This document shows positions 52,972 to 61,558 of a DNA stretch of 64,000 bases, piece after piece (position 1 is the first letter of the stretch; each line of letters opens with the position of its first letter). The notes beneath the pieces were generated by a model. The model was not told the DNA's origin and ran no database searches. It was given only the letters and a program-made list of their open reading frames with translations. Made by a program: the position numbers and the translations under genes. The stretch comes from Paludibacteraceae bacterium (GTDB lineage: Bacteria; Bacteroidota; Bacteroidia; Bacteroidales; Paludibacteraceae), in assembly GCA_017937025.1 (NCBI GenBank), contig JAGBEJ010000010.1, positions 95,612 to 159,611 of the forward strand, written 5' to 3'.

Positions 52972-53283
52972 TTAAAAGTACAGAGATATAATCTGCCCTC
53001 CGTTGAAGTAGATGAACAGACCTATCAGCACAAGAATGAACAGCAGAAACAGCAGTTTGACAATCTCTTTGTGATTCCTGGCTATGCGCGAGAACACATC
53101 GTCGCGCTCGCCATAGTGACGGAACGAGCCACGCTTGATTTTAGTGTGGAACTCGCCGTCGGTGCTCTGTTGACCTTCCGCTTCGCGCTCGCGCTTCTCA
53201 CGCTCCTCCTTCTCCGGGTCCCAGTAGATGGGCACGTGCTTGTAGCCGCGAGGCTTCTGTATGCCGAAATTCAATAATCCCAT
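52972..53283 (-). CDS. Small single-pass membrane protein between manC and mutL
   Basis: The 103-residue protein is hydrophilic and basic/acidic for about 75 residues (WDPEKEEREKREREAEG) and ends with one hydrophobic helix (IVKLLFLLFILVLIGLFIYF). No known motif is seen. A gene of this kind next to mutL is typical of Bacteroidales. It sits 13 bp from manC and 22 bp from mutL. Confidence 0.72.
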   Translation of the reverse strand: MGLLNFGIQKPRGYKHVPIYWDPEKEEREKREREAEGQQSTDGEFHTKIKRGSFRHYGERDDVFSRIARNHKEIVKLLFLLFILVLIGLFIYFNGGQIISLYF

Positions 53284-53296
53284 GATTCAAAAGCTG

Positions 53297-54376
53297 TTAA
53301 ATATACTTTCCGTTGAATTTCACAGACACGTCGTTGACGAACTGGCGAATCTTCTGCTCGTCGGCCTTGCGGCAGATAAGCAGCACATCGTCGTTCTCTG
53401 CCACAATGTAATCCTCAAGTCCTTGTATGACAGCCAGTTTATTCTTAGGCACAGCCACAACGTTATCCTTTGCGTCGTAATACTCCACGATGCCGCGCAT
53501 TGTCACGTTATTGCCATTGTCCTTTGGCGATATGTCGAACAGCGAGCCCCATGTGCCGAGGTCGGACCATCCGAAGTCGGAGCAAAGCACATTGACGTTA
53601 GACGCTTTCTCGAGAACGCCATAGTCTATAGAAATGTTCTCACATGAAGGGTAAATCTCGTTTATGAAGTTGTCTTCCTTGTCTGTGCCGTAAACGTCCT
53701 TGCCGCCGTCGAAGCGCGCCGCGATGTCGGGCAGCAGTTCATGGAATGCGTTGTCGATGGCTTGCAGATTCCAGAGGAAAATGCCGGAGTTCCAGAAGAA
53801 CTCGCCGCTCTCGAAGAACACTTTCGCAAGTTCAAGGTTTGGCTTCTCGGTGAATGTCTTCACTTTGCGCAGCGAACCGTCGCCATCGGCTATCTGGATG
53901 TATCCGTAGCCAGTCTCCGGACGGCTTGGCTTGATACCGAGCGTCAGCAGAGCGTCGTTCTGCTCCACGAAGTCGAGTCCCTGGCGTATAGTCTCGAGGA
54001 AATTAACCTCGTTGAGTATCAGGTGGTCGGATGGAGCGACGATGATATTTGCCTTGTCGGTCTTCGCCTTTATGCGGCTGACTGCATAATAGATACATGG
54101 CGCGGTGTTGCGTCTCATCGGTTCCAGAAGCACCTGCTCTGGCTTCAGTTCCGGCAGCTGCTCAAGTATCAGGTCCTTATACAGACGGTTAGAAACGATG
54201 AGGATGTTCTCTACAGGCACTACCTGACGGAAACGGTCGAAGGTGAGCTGTATGAGCGAACGGCCTGTGCCGAAGAAGTCGAGAAACTGCTTAGGACGGC
54301 TGTTCTTGCTGTAAGGCCAGAAGCGAGCACCGATGCCGCCTGCCATTATAACGCAATAATTATTGTTTGTATTCAT
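53297..54376 (-). CDS. manC: Mannose-1-phosphate guanylyltransferase
   Basis: The 359-residue nucleotidyltransferase makes GDP-mannose for surface polysaccharide. The nucleotide-binding motif is VIMAGGIGARFWPYSKNSRPKQFL; the ManC/GMP type is supported by VAPSDHLILNEV, FTEKPNLELA and NVLCSDFGWSDLGTW. The C-terminal PMI domain of bifunctional versions is absent. It is first in the operon with the small membrane protein and mutL. Confidence 0.93.
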   Translation of the reverse strand: MNTNNNYCVIMAGGIGARFWPYSKNSRPKQFLDFFGTGRSLIQLTFDRFRQVVPVENILIVSNRLYKDLILEQLPELKPEQVLLEPMRRNTAPCIYYAVSRIKAKTDKANIIVAPSDHLILNEVNFLETIRQGLDFVEQNDALLTLGIKPSRPETGYGYIQIADGDGSLRKVKTFTEKPNLELAKVFFESGEFFWNSGIFLWNLQAIDNAFHELLPDIAARFDGGKDVYGTDKEDNFINEIYPSCENISIDYGVLEKASNVNVLCSDFGWSDLGTWGSLFDISPKDNGNNVTMRGIVEYYDAKDNVVAVPKNKLAVIQGLEDYIVAENDDVLLICRKADEQKIRQFVNDVSVKFNGKYI

Positions 54377-54416
54377 TATTATGATGTTGTTTTAGTTTTC
54401 TATGCCGAATATTTTA

Positions 54417-54424
54417 CGAAAATA
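54417..54424 (-). promoter_or_regulatory. Near-consensus -7 element TATTTTCG for manC
   Basis: The minus strand reads TATTTTCG, one mismatch from TAnnTTTG. Confidence 0.4.
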
Positions 54425-54472
54425 AGGAATTATGCGATGAGAAACAAGAACAACGCAAAAAACAAAGCAAAC

Positions 54473-54503
54473 AAAAAGCCCCGCCGACTAAGCGAGGCTA
54501 ACG
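54473..54503 (-). terminator. Terminator of the 54.5 kb lipoprotein gene
   Basis: TAGCCTCGC, ttagtcg, GCGGGGCTTTTTG on the minus strand. Confidence 0.85.
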
Positions 54504-54531
54504 AGGAATCATACGAGAGGAGAAACATCAA

Positions 54532-55287
54532 TTATTCTCCGTCATGATGTCTTTTCGAGAAATCACGATACTTCTCAAGATAAGGCGCACGGACACGTCT
54601 GGCTGTCACAGGCGCTGTATCTATCGATGCCGGGGTGTCATCGCTATAGTTGTTGCCATAGCCGCGAGAACCGCCCATGTGTCCATATCCACCACCGCCA
54701 ACAGCTCTGCTGCCATACGAAGCAGCCTCAGCCTCTCTGGACTGTCTTGCTGCCTTGGTCGTATAGTCCACACGGTGCAGATTCAACTTAGGACTGCCCT
54801 TCTTGTTGCCATAAGACACGCCGTCCATCTCATACTGATAGAAATTCTTGACTTTTGCGCCATAAGCCCTGACCTCGGTCTTGTAATTGCTGACCAGTCC
54901 GAAAAGGAATTTTCTTTTGGTGTTCTTGTAATTAGGACAAAGCACCATATCTACGTCCTGATTTTCAGTTGCCTTATAAAGAGCTGACGACTGAACTCTC
55001 TTAGTTCTTCTACCCACGAACTTGCTTACAAAGCCGGACATACTTTCATCCACAGGGACCTCGACGAACTTATTGTCGCCAGACACACGGAAGAAAAGGA
55101 AGTACCACGAAGAAGACTTGCCGCTTATCTCCCTCACGTTCTCAAGGTCGAGCCTGCCACCCACTGGGTCTATCATCACATCGGAATAAACCTGATTTGC
55201 TACAGTATTGGTTTTAGTATACGTCGTGCAGCTGTTCATCGCGCATGCCGACAAAACAAACAATGAATACGCTATGATTTTTTTCAT
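54532..55287 (-). CDS. Lipoprotein with a glycine-rich tail, behind structured RNA B
   Basis: The 251-residue protein has a lipoprotein signal (ACAMNSC, Cys20) and a threonine-rich start (CTTYTKTNTVANQVYSDV). A central beta-rich domain includes FLFFRVSGDNKFVEVPVD and VLCPNYKNTKRKFLFGLV. A Gly/Tyr-rich segment (GGGGYGHMGGSRGYGNN) and a basic end (KYRDFSKRHHDGE) follow. The protein is unrecognised. Its 5' leader contains the hairpin RNA B. Confidence 0.75.
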   Translation of the reverse strand: MKKIIAYSLFVLSACAMNSCTTYTKTNTVANQVYSDVMIDPVGGRLDLENVREISGKSSSWYFLFFRVSGDNKFVEVPVDESMSGFVSKFVGRRTKRVQSSALYKATENQDVDMVLCPNYKNTKRKFLFGLVSNYKTEVRAYGAKVKNFYQYEMDGVSYGNKKGSPKLNLHRVDYTTKAARQSREAEAASYGSRAVGGGGYGHMGGSRGYGNNYSDDTPASIDTAPVTARRVRAPYLEKYRDFSKRHHDGE

Positions 55288-55382
55288 GCTATTTTCTTAA
55301 TACATTACCCTACTCTTTGGTCTGGATTTTCGGTGACTCCGCAGTTCCAAAAGAAATTTCATAACATGGAGAGTACAAGCAC

Positions 55383-55641
55383 AAAAAAAACGTGGAACTT
55401 ATAATGCTGTCATATCTGAATCTTTGAGGTTCTCGACTACCTAATCCACCAAATATAACAACAATAAAAGCCCACGCATAGCGTGAGCGTCTATGAAGCA
55501 TACTCTTGGTGAATTGTGAAATTGTCGAGATTTCAAAGATTCAAGATCTGCTATTAAACGCTTTTTTCTATATGTCCTTAAAGTGCGCGTACCAAATTAA
55601 CACGCTGTTATTCCATAGGCTATAATGGTTTAGTTTGTTTA
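55383..55641 (-). ncRNA. Structured leader-like RNA B (about 258 nt), homologue of RNA A at 40.7 kb
   Basis: From a start near 55641, about 98 nt precede a 127-nt hairpin (55543-55417): TGAATCTTTGA/TCAAAGATTCA, TCTCGAC/GTCGAGA (in plus coordinates 55431-55437 and 55524-55530), CACCAA/TTGGTG and an apical CTCACGC/GCGTGGG. Helix bases differ from RNA A but pairing is kept. The RNA ends TTCCACG then T8 (plus 55390-55383). A later GGAACT is complementary to AGTTCC near the T run. No gene is present in the 55288-55685 gap besides this RNA and its promoter. Confidence 0.6.
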
Positions 55642-55647
55642 TGGATA

Positions 55648-55655
55648 CAAATATA
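55648..55655 (-). promoter_or_regulatory. -7 element TATATTTG for structured RNA B
   Basis: The minus strand reads TATATTTG, in the same position relative to the hairpin as the element of RNA A. Confidence 0.6.
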
Positions 55656-55685
55656 CCAAATGCAATTGCATTACAATAATCAACT

Positions 55686-56066
55686 TTAATTTTTTAGATA
55701 GTTTTCCTCACGCCTGCGCCGGTACTTCACCACGAGGAATATGCCGATGCCTAACGGAATCAGCGCCACGACGATGATAATCAGCGCGAAGAAGCCGCCG
55801 AATATCGTGGCGAAACCGCCCTGCCTCAGGAGCGGACGCGGATACTTAGCCTCTATCACCGAATCCGGCACTCCAGCATCGTATAGCGAGTCTATCTCCT
55901 CCAAATGAGTGTTGTATTCTGCCCACTGCCTCTCGTTCTCTTCACCAGCCTCCTTGTCGGCTGAGTAGCATGTGAACGCGATAAACAACGCTATCACAAT
56001 AGCCAGTGCGCCCACTATGCTCAGCGCGCATCCGCAGCCTCTGAATATGCCTTCCTTATTCGCCAT
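55686..56066 (-). CDS. Small two-helix membrane protein, function unknown
   Basis: The 126-residue protein has two hydrophobic helices (about residues 15-34, CALSIVGALAIVIALFIAF, and 86-111, FATIFGGFFALIIIVVALIP). Between them lies a negatively charged loop, EAGEENERQWAEYNTHLEEI. It starts with GCGC and ends basic (KYRRRREENYLKN). Nothing links it to a pathway. It lies 9 bp after the hydrolase gene. Confidence 0.7.
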   Translation of the reverse strand: MANKEGIFRGCGCALSIVGALAIVIALFIAFTCYSADKEAGEENERQWAEYNTHLEEIDSLYDAGVPDSVIEAKYPRPLLRQGGFATIFGGFFALIIIVVALIPLGIGIFLVVKYRRRREENYLKN

Positions 56067-56075
56067 AACACTTCA

Positions 56076-56843
56076 TTATCTGTAAGCCGAGTTCATTTCC
56101 TGACGTGATATGTCAATCTTGCGGTTCACCACACGGGGCGTGTCGTTGAGCGAATGTGCGAGCAGCCAGTCGTAGGTTTTCTTCAGATAGAAGAATCGTG
56201 CGAGATATCCGTGGTTAGCGCCCGAAATCCAGTCGTAGCGCAGCAACGAGTCTGCCTTGCTGCCCTTCAGATAGTTCACCACCTCACGCGACTTCGACAG
56301 AGCCACAGCCCTATCCGCCGTGCCGTGCATCACCCAGAGCGGCACTTTCGACAGTCCGGCAGGACACTTCACGGAGCATCCGCCGCACAACGCCATGGCC
56401 GCCGCCACCTTGTCCGGATAGGCGTTCACAAAGTCCAGAGTGCCGTATCCGCCCAAGCTCATGCCTATGACATAGACTCGCGACGTATCGACGCTGTAGT
56501 TACGCTCCACCCACATCATCACGTCGTTCACTTTCGATGGCCGCCACGCCCCACCGGGATTCTGCGGCGCGACGACGATGGCCGGAATCCTCATGCCGCG
56601 GTCCACGGCGTTCAGCACACCGTAGCGGCGCACACGTTCTATATTGGTCCCGCAGAGGCTCGCGCCGTGCAGAAACACCACCATAGGCTTGGCGACTGTG
56701 TCGGACTTGGTTGTCGGAGTTGATACATAAAAATCATAACCTCCGCTTATCACACCTTTGTACGTTTTTATTTCTGAAGCTGAGCAGAAACTTGAAAGCT
56801 GACACACGATCAGCAATAGAGAGAATACATATTTATTCATCAC
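56076..56843 (-). CDS. Secreted alpha/beta hydrolase (esterase, PHB-depolymerase-like)
   Basis: The 255-residue protein has a signal peptide (MMNKYVFSLLLIVCQLSSFCSA). The alpha/beta hydrolase fold includes the oxyanion-loop MVVFLHGASLCG, the nucleophile elbow GMSLGGYG (Ser) and a later GANHGYL with the likely catalytic His; VMHGTADRAVAL carries the acid region. These resemble carbohydrate esterase or PHB-depolymerase-like enzymes. The substrate is unknown. Confidence 0.85.
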   Translation of the reverse strand: MMNKYVFSLLLIVCQLSSFCSASEIKTYKGVISGGYDFYVSTPTTKSDTVAKPMVVFLHGASLCGTNIERVRRYGVLNAVDRGMRIPAIVVAPQNPGGAWRPSKVNDVMMWVERNYSVDTSRVYVIGMSLGGYGTLDFVNAYPDKVAAAMALCGGCSVKCPAGLSKVPLWVMHGTADRAVALSKSREVVNYLKGSKADSLLRYDWISGANHGYLARFFYLKKTYDWLLAHSLNDTPRVVNRKIDISRQEMNSAYR

Positions 56844-56917
56844 AATGGTTTATTCAAAACTCAAAACAAAATTAATAAAAATGAACGGGCTAAAATTGGA
56901 TATATTCAAAAAAGTCT

Positions 56918-56925
56918 TACATTTG
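56918..56925 (+). promoter_or_regulatory. -7 element TACATTTG for tRNA-Leu
   Basis: TACATTTG lies 18 bp upstream of the tRNA 5' end. Confidence 0.65.
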
Positions 56926-56943
56926 CACTCGCAAATACGCCAT

Positions 56944-57028
56944 GCCCAGATGGCGGAATCGGTAGACGCGCTGGTCTCAAACACCAGTGGAGCAATCCAT
57001 CCCGGTTCGATCCCGGGTCTGGGTACCA
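56944..57028 (+). tRNA. tRNA-Leu (CAA)
   Basis: This is a class II tRNA with a long variable arm (TGGAGCAATCCAT). The acceptor pairs GCCCAGA with TCTGGGT (first pair G-U), discriminator A, and CCA is encoded. The anticodon arm is CTGGT CTCAAAC ACCAG with anticodon CAA, reading UUG. The T arm is CCCGG TTCGATC CCGGG. Confidence 0.93.
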
Positions 57029-57030
57029 GA

Positions 57031-57072
57031 AAAATCCCTAACGACAAGAAGTTGTTAGGGATTTCTTTTTAA
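57031..57072 (+). terminator. Terminator of tRNA-Leu
   Basis: AAATCCCTAAC / GTTAGGGATTTC with a gacaagaa-type loop, followed by TTTTT. Confidence 0.85.
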
Positions 57073-57135
57073 GCGCATTACACGCAAATGTTCAATAACA
57101 TCTATCCGCAACGGACAATATTAAACGAAAAAAAG

Positions 57136-57143
57136 TAACTTTG
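57136..57143 (+). promoter_or_regulatory. -7 element TAACTTTG for the cytidylate-kinase-like gene
   Basis: TAACTTTG lies within an upstream extension of the frame and supports ATG 57171. Confidence 0.6.
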
Positions 57144-57170
57144 TGTTTAAATGACTCAAAAACAAACAGC

Positions 57171-57794
57171 ATGGAAAATACGAAACATCTAATCATTACC
57201 ATAAACCGACTGAACGGAAGCGGCGGCAGGTCGCTGGGACAGGCGCTCGCCGAACGACTCGGCATTGCATTCCTGGACAAGCAGATACTCGACGACGCAG
57301 CCAAAGAACTGGGCGTGACACGCGACGACGTGAACAACCTGATGGAACGCAAGCCACGCTGGTGGGACGATTTCCTGCACTTCTACAGCAACGCGCCTAT
57401 TGGCGATGTGCGCGACGAGCGTGAGGTGACCGCGAGAAACGTGTACCAGACACAATGCAACATAATGAAGGAACTGGCCGCCAAAGGTCCGTGCGTCATC
57501 GTGGGACGAGGCGCTTTTGAAGTATTCAGGGAATACCCTAACACGCTGCGTGTCTTCATCCATGCTTCTGAGAACTTCCGCATAAACAGACTGAAAGAAA
57601 AGAGAGGACTGAGCGAAAGCGAAGCGCGCAAACTGCTGAAGGAAAACGACGAGATAAGAGAGAAATTCACACAGGAATACTCTGGCAAAAGCCGCTACGA
57701 CGCACGAAACTACGACCTGTCGATAGACGTGGAGAAAGCCACCGTCGAGCAGACAATCAAGTTGCTGGAGTCGATAGTGAAAATAAAGCTGTAG
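57171..57794 (+). CDS. Cytidylate-kinase-like protein
   Basis: From ATG 57171 the protein has 207 residues. It begins ITINRLNGSGGRSLGQALAERL, a P-loop-like NMP-kinase motif of the cytidylate-kinase-like family (distinct from classic cmk). Other features are IVGRGAFEVFR and DYDLSIDVEKAT-like YDLSIDV, which contact nucleotide. The true substrate is uncertain. It is monocistronic, ending in a terminator shared with the convergent cation efflux gene. Confidence 0.82.
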   Translation: MENTKHLIITINRLNGSGGRSLGQALAERLGIAFLDKQILDDAAKELGVTRDDVNNLMERKPRWWDDFLHFYSNAPIGDVRDEREVTARNVYQTQCNIMKELAAKGPCVIVGRGAFEVFREYPNTLRVFIHASENFRINRLKEKRGLSESEARKLLKENDEIREKFTQEYSGKSRYDARNYDLSIDVEKATVEQTIKLLESIVKIKL

Positions 57795-57818
57795 AAACAC
57801 CGCACAGCACATAAAAAC

Positions 57819-57857
57819 AAAACGGACAACCCGACGAAGGCTGTCCGTTTTTTATTG
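57819..57857 (+). terminator. Terminator between the kinase-like and cation efflux genes
   Basis: AACGGACAACC / GGCTGTCCGTTTTTTATT with a cgacgaa loop; it probably serves both converging genes. Confidence 0.85.
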
Positions 57858-57874
57858 CCTATTGCGTTTTGCCG

Positions 57875-58987
57875 CTACTCTGTCTCGTCGCTGTAGTTGT
57901 TGTCCAGCACGATGTTGAAGCGGAAGCCGGGATAAACGGCACTCAGTGTTTTCTCAAGGTCGTTCATCAGCGCCACGGCATCAGCCACCGAGAAGTCAAC
58001 CACGATGTCGAATGATATGACCTTGCGCTTAAAATCGACGTAGAACCCGTGCATAGAGGAGATATGGTCTATTTTCTTCACTTCCTTTACAATCTCGGCT
58101 TGCATCTTTGACGCCTCGTTGTCGCCTGTGTTTATCGCGTAAATGCCGACTGTGGCTATAATGCCGAACTTTTCATACAGACGTTCTGCGATGCTGCGGT
58201 CCAGCACGTGAATCTCCGACGCCGTCATTGTGTCATGCACATTGACGTGCAGCGAGCCTATTATCGTGTCTGGACCGTATGTGTGCATTATGACATCGAA
58301 CACGCCATGAACACCCTCGAAGCTCATCACCTCCTTCTTCACGTTCCTGACGAACTCGCCTGCTATGCGGCTGCCCAAAAGCTCATTGATTGGCGACTTG
58401 AGCATATCGACACCGGATTTTATGATTATCACAGAAATGAGCGAACCGAGTATGCCGTCCAACGAAACGCCCCACATGAGCATTATGATTGCCGAGACGA
58501 GTGTGCCGAGTGTTATCACCGCGTCGAAGAGGGCATCCGAACCGCTGGCTATCAGCGAGTCGCTCTTCAGCTTCTCGCCCTTGGACTTGACGTAGCGCCC
58601 AAGGATAAGCTTCACCACTATGGCTACAATGATGATGGTCAGAGTGACGGGTGTGTACTCAGGCGATGTCGGATTGAAAATCTTCTTTGCCGACTCAATG
58701 AGAGATGTGATACCGGTTGTAAGGACGATGACCGAAATAACAATGGCTGAGAAATACTCCACCCTGCCGTAGCCGAACGGGTGCATGCGGTCGGCCGGAC
58801 GCTCCGAGAGCTTCGTTCCGATTATCGTGATTACTGACGACATGGCGTCGCTGAGGTTGTTCACCGCGTCCATCACTATGGCTATAGAGCCTGACACCAC
58901 GCCTGCCAACGCCTTGAATGTCGCAAGAAAGACGTTTGCCGCTATGCCCACGACACTCGTCCTTATTATTTCACCATTCCTGTCCAT
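57875..58987 (-). CDS. Cation diffusion facilitator transporter
   Basis: From ATG 58987 the protein has 370 residues. The CDF fold has six membrane helices; metal-site helices are seen at AIVMDAVNNLSDAMSS and ASGSDALFDAVITLG, with HPFGYGRVEY between. A cytosolic C-terminal domain (about 210-290, HTYGPDTIIGSLHVNVHD) is normal; a further segment to 370 repeats a similar fold. CDF proteins exchange divalent metal for protons, often Zn or Mn. The longer frame to 59035 is not needed. Confidence 0.92.
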   Translation of the reverse strand: MDRNGEIIRTSVVGIAANVFLATFKALAGVVSGSIAIVMDAVNNLSDAMSSVITIIGTKLSERPADRMHPFGYGRVEYFSAIVISVIVLTTGITSLIESAKKIFNPTSPEYTPVTLTIIIVAIVVKLILGRYVKSKGEKLKSDSLIASGSDALFDAVITLGTLVSAIIMLMWGVSLDGILGSLISVIIIKSGVDMLKSPINELLGSRIAGEFVRNVKKEVMSFEGVHGVFDVIMHTYGPDTIIGSLHVNVHDTMTASEIHVLDRSIAERLYEKFGIIATVGIYAINTGDNEASKMQAEIVKEVKKIDHISSMHGFYVDFKRKVISFDIVVDFSVADAVALMNDLEKTLSAVYPGFRFNIVLDNNYSDETE

Positions 58988-59014
58988 ATTATTATGATTA
59001 CTCGTAACTATCCG

Positions 59015-59022
59015 CAAAGATA
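59015..59022 (-). promoter_or_regulatory. -7 element TATCTTTG for the cation efflux gene
   Basis: The minus strand reads TATCTTTG, about 28 bp upstream of the start. Confidence 0.6.
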
Positions 59023-59149
59023 TAGCGAAACGCAATCACATATTCCACAATCAAGAAATAATGTCCATGTTTGTTTTTATAGAATATTATTCCACAAAAC
59101 ACACTAAAACCACCTACAAATAACATTATTTTCTGATTTATGAGATTTT

Positions 59150-59181
59150 TTTGTTCACAAAATGTTTCACATTTACTTTTG
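59150..59181 (+). promoter_or_regulatory. metE promoter: TTTG-N20-TACTTTTG
   Basis: TTTG at 59150-59153, 20 bp, then TACTTTTG at 59174-59181, close to the efp promoter layout. I looked for a SAM or cobalamin riboswitch in the 240 bp before metE and saw none. Confidence 0.7.
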
Positions 59182-59227
59182 CATCCCGAAAATAATAAGC
59201 ATACACTAACCAAAATAAATAACGAAA

Positions 59228-61537
59228 ATGAGCAACAAACTGAAAACAAACGTGCTGGGCTTTCCAAGAATCGGAAAGGACCGTGAGTTGAAGAAGGCTG
59301 AGGAGGCGTTCTGGGCTGGAAAAATCAGCAAGGACGAGCTTATCAAGGTAAGTAAGGAAATCAAGGAAGAGAACTGGAAGAGACAGAAGAGCGAGGGCAT
59401 CGACCTCATCCCTTCTAACGACTTCTCGTTCTACGACCAGGTGCTTGACCTCTCGCTCACACTTGGCGTTATCCCTGAAAGATACAACGCGCTGAAGGGC
59501 GACAAGACCGAGCTCTACTTCGCCATAGCAAGAGGTGTGCAGAAGGACGGCAAGGACGTGATCGCAGCCGAGATGACAAAGTGGTTCGACACAAACTACC
59601 ACTACATCGTGCCTGAGTTCGTGAAGAACCAGAAATTCGAGCTTTTCGACACTAAGGCTGTCGACGAGTACAACGAGGCTAAGGCGCTCGGCATCGAGAC
59701 TAAGCCTGTTGTCATAGGCCCAGTCAGCTACCTGCTCCTCGGCAAGGAGAAGGAGGAAGGTTTCGAGAAAATCGACCTTATCGACAGTCTGCTCCCTGTT
59801 TACATCGAGCTGCTGAAGAAACTCGAGGCTGCCGGAGCAGAGTTCGTGCAGATCGACGAGCCTTTCCTCGCTCTTGACATCGACGACAAGACAAAGGCCG
59901 CTTACAAGAAGGCTTACGACGCTATAAGCAAGGCGACTGGTCTAAAGCTCATCGTGGCTACATACTTCGAAGGACTGAAGGACAACGAGGAACTGGCGCT
60001 CAACCTGCCTGTTTACGGTCTCCACATCGACCTCATCAGAGCCGCAGAGCAGATCGACAGCGTGCTGAGCAAGATTGACGACAAGAAGGTACTGTCGCTC
60101 GGTGTCGTTGACGGACGTAACATCTGGAAGAACGACTACGAGGTTTCTCTCGCGGCTATCAAGAAGGCCGTTGCCAAGCTCGGCGAGGAGAGAGTGCTCA
60201 TCGCTGGTTCGTCATCATTCCTCCACGTGCCTTACGACCTCGAGGCTGAGAAGAACGAGGCTGTGCTGAGCAAGGAAATCAAGAGATGGCTGGCATTCGC
60301 TTGGCAGAAGGTGGCTGAGCTCGCCGACCTCAAGGCTATCGCCTCAGGCAACGCCGACGCAGCCGTAAACGCAAGATACGAGCAGAACAAGAAGGACATC
60401 GCCGACAAGAAGACATCTAAACTGATACACAACGAGGCTGTTAAGCAGAGAGTCGCTGCCATCAAGAAGGAGGACGCAGAGCGCAAGTCGCCATTCAGTG
60501 TCCGCAAGGAGCTGCAGCACAAGAGCCTGAACCTGCCTTTGTTCCCAACCACTACCATCGGTTCATTCCCTCAAACTAAAGAGGTGCGCTCATGGCGCTC
60601 TAAGTTCAAGAAGGGCGAAATCTCTGCCGAGGAGTACGACAGACTGCTCAAGGAGGAGACCAAGAAGTGCATCGAGTGGCAGGAGGAAATCGGACTTGAC
60701 GTCCTGGTACACGGCGAGTTTGAGAGAAACGACATGGTCGAGTACTTCGGCGAACAGCTCGACGGATTCACATTCACACAGAAGGGCTGGGTTCAGAGTT
60801 ACGGTTCACGCTGCGTTAAGCCTCCTATCATCTTCGGCGACGTTACTCGTCCGCACGCGATGACTGTCGACTGGAGCTCATACGCACAAAGCGTGGCTAA
60901 GAAGCCTATGAAGGGCATGTTGACAGGTCCTGTCACTATCCTCGAGTGGTCATTCGTCCGCAACGACCAGCCAAGAGCCACTACTTGCAAGCAGATTGCC
61001 CTAGCTATAAGAGACGAGGTTGTTGACCTCGAGAAGGCTAACATCAAGGTTATACAAATCGACGAGCCTGCCATCAGAGAGGGTCTGCCACTGAGAAAGA
61101 GCGGATGGAATGAATACCTCAAGTGGGCTGTCGAGAGCTTCCGCATTAGTGCGAGCGGCGTGCAGGACGACACACAGATACACACTCACATGTGCTACTC
61201 CGAGTTCAACGACATCATCGAGCACATCGCCGCTATGGATGCCGACGTGATTACTATCGAGTGCTCACGTTCGCAGATGGAGCTGCTCAACGTGTTCCGC
61301 GACTTCAAGTACCCTAACGAGATCGGCCCTGGTGTTTACGACATCCACTCTGCGCGCGTGCCTGACACAGAGGAGATCATCGACCTCCTGCACAAGGCTG
61401 CAACTTACATCAACCCTGAGTTGCTGTGGGTGAACCCTGACTGCGGACTCAAGACAAGAGGATGGGACGAAACCAAGAAATCACTCATCAAGATGATTGA
61501 GGCTGCACAGATAATCAGAAAAGAGTACAGCAAGTAA
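59228..61537 (+). CDS. metE: Cobalamin-independent methionine synthase
   Basis: The 769-residue enzyme transfers a methyl group from 5-methyltetrahydropteroyl-polyglutamate to homocysteine, using zinc. The N-terminal TVLGFPRIG-like start is NVLGFPRIGKDRELKKAEE, and the C-terminal domain starts TTTIGSFPQTKEVRSWR. Zinc ligands are supplied by HMCYSEF, the ECSRS segment and PDCGLKTR. It forms an operon with metF, 21 bp downstream, so donor and acceptor steps are linked. The promoter is consensus. Confidence 0.98.
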   Translation: MSNKLKTNVLGFPRIGKDRELKKAEEAFWAGKISKDELIKVSKEIKEENWKRQKSEGIDLIPSNDFSFYDQVLDLSLTLGVIPERYNALKGDKTELYFAIARGVQKDGKDVIAAEMTKWFDTNYHYIVPEFVKNQKFELFDTKAVDEYNEAKALGIETKPVVIGPVSYLLLGKEKEEGFEKIDLIDSLLPVYIELLKKLEAAGAEFVQIDEPFLALDIDDKTKAAYKKAYDAISKATGLKLIVATYFEGLKDNEELALNLPVYGLHIDLIRAAEQIDSVLSKIDDKKVLSLGVVDGRNIWKNDYEVSLAAIKKAVAKLGEERVLIAGSSSFLHVPYDLEAEKNEAVLSKEIKRWLAFAWQKVAELADLKAIASGNADAAVNARYEQNKKDIADKKTSKLIHNEAVKQRVAAIKKEDAERKSPFSVRKELQHKSLNLPLFPTTTIGSFPQTKEVRSWRSKFKKGEISAEEYDRLLKEETKKCIEWQEEIGLDVLVHGEFERNDMVEYFGEQLDGFTFTQKGWVQSYGSRCVKPPIIFGDVTRPHAMTVDWSSYAQSVAKKPMKGMLTGPVTILEWSFVRNDQPRATTCKQIALAIRDEVVDLEKANIKVIQIDEPAIREGLPLRKSGWNEYLKWAVESFRISASGVQDDTQIHTHMCYSEFNDIIEHIAAMDADVITIECSRSQMELLNVFRDFKYPNEIGPGVYDIHSARVPDTEEIIDLLHKAATYINPELLWVNPDCGLKTRGWDETKKSLIKMIEAAQIIRKEYSK

Positions 61538-61546
61538 CCCCTAAAA

Positions 61547-61558
61547 AAGGAGGTACGC
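61547..61558 (+). promoter_or_regulatory. Unusually strong Shine-Dalgarno sequence for metF
   Basis: AAGGAGGT at 61547-61554 is 4-5 nt before the ATG at 61559. Bacteroidota genes generally lack such sites, and I saw no comparable one for the other genes here. It may raise metF translation relative to metE. Confidence 0.7.

Noticed and set aside
55310..55501. Small protein gene on the minus strand
   Set aside because: It falls wholly inside the hairpin RNA B and has no protein-like features.
59023..59227. SAM or cobalamin riboswitch before metE
   Set aside because: The leader is short after a consensus promoter and shows no long stem or conserved core motif.
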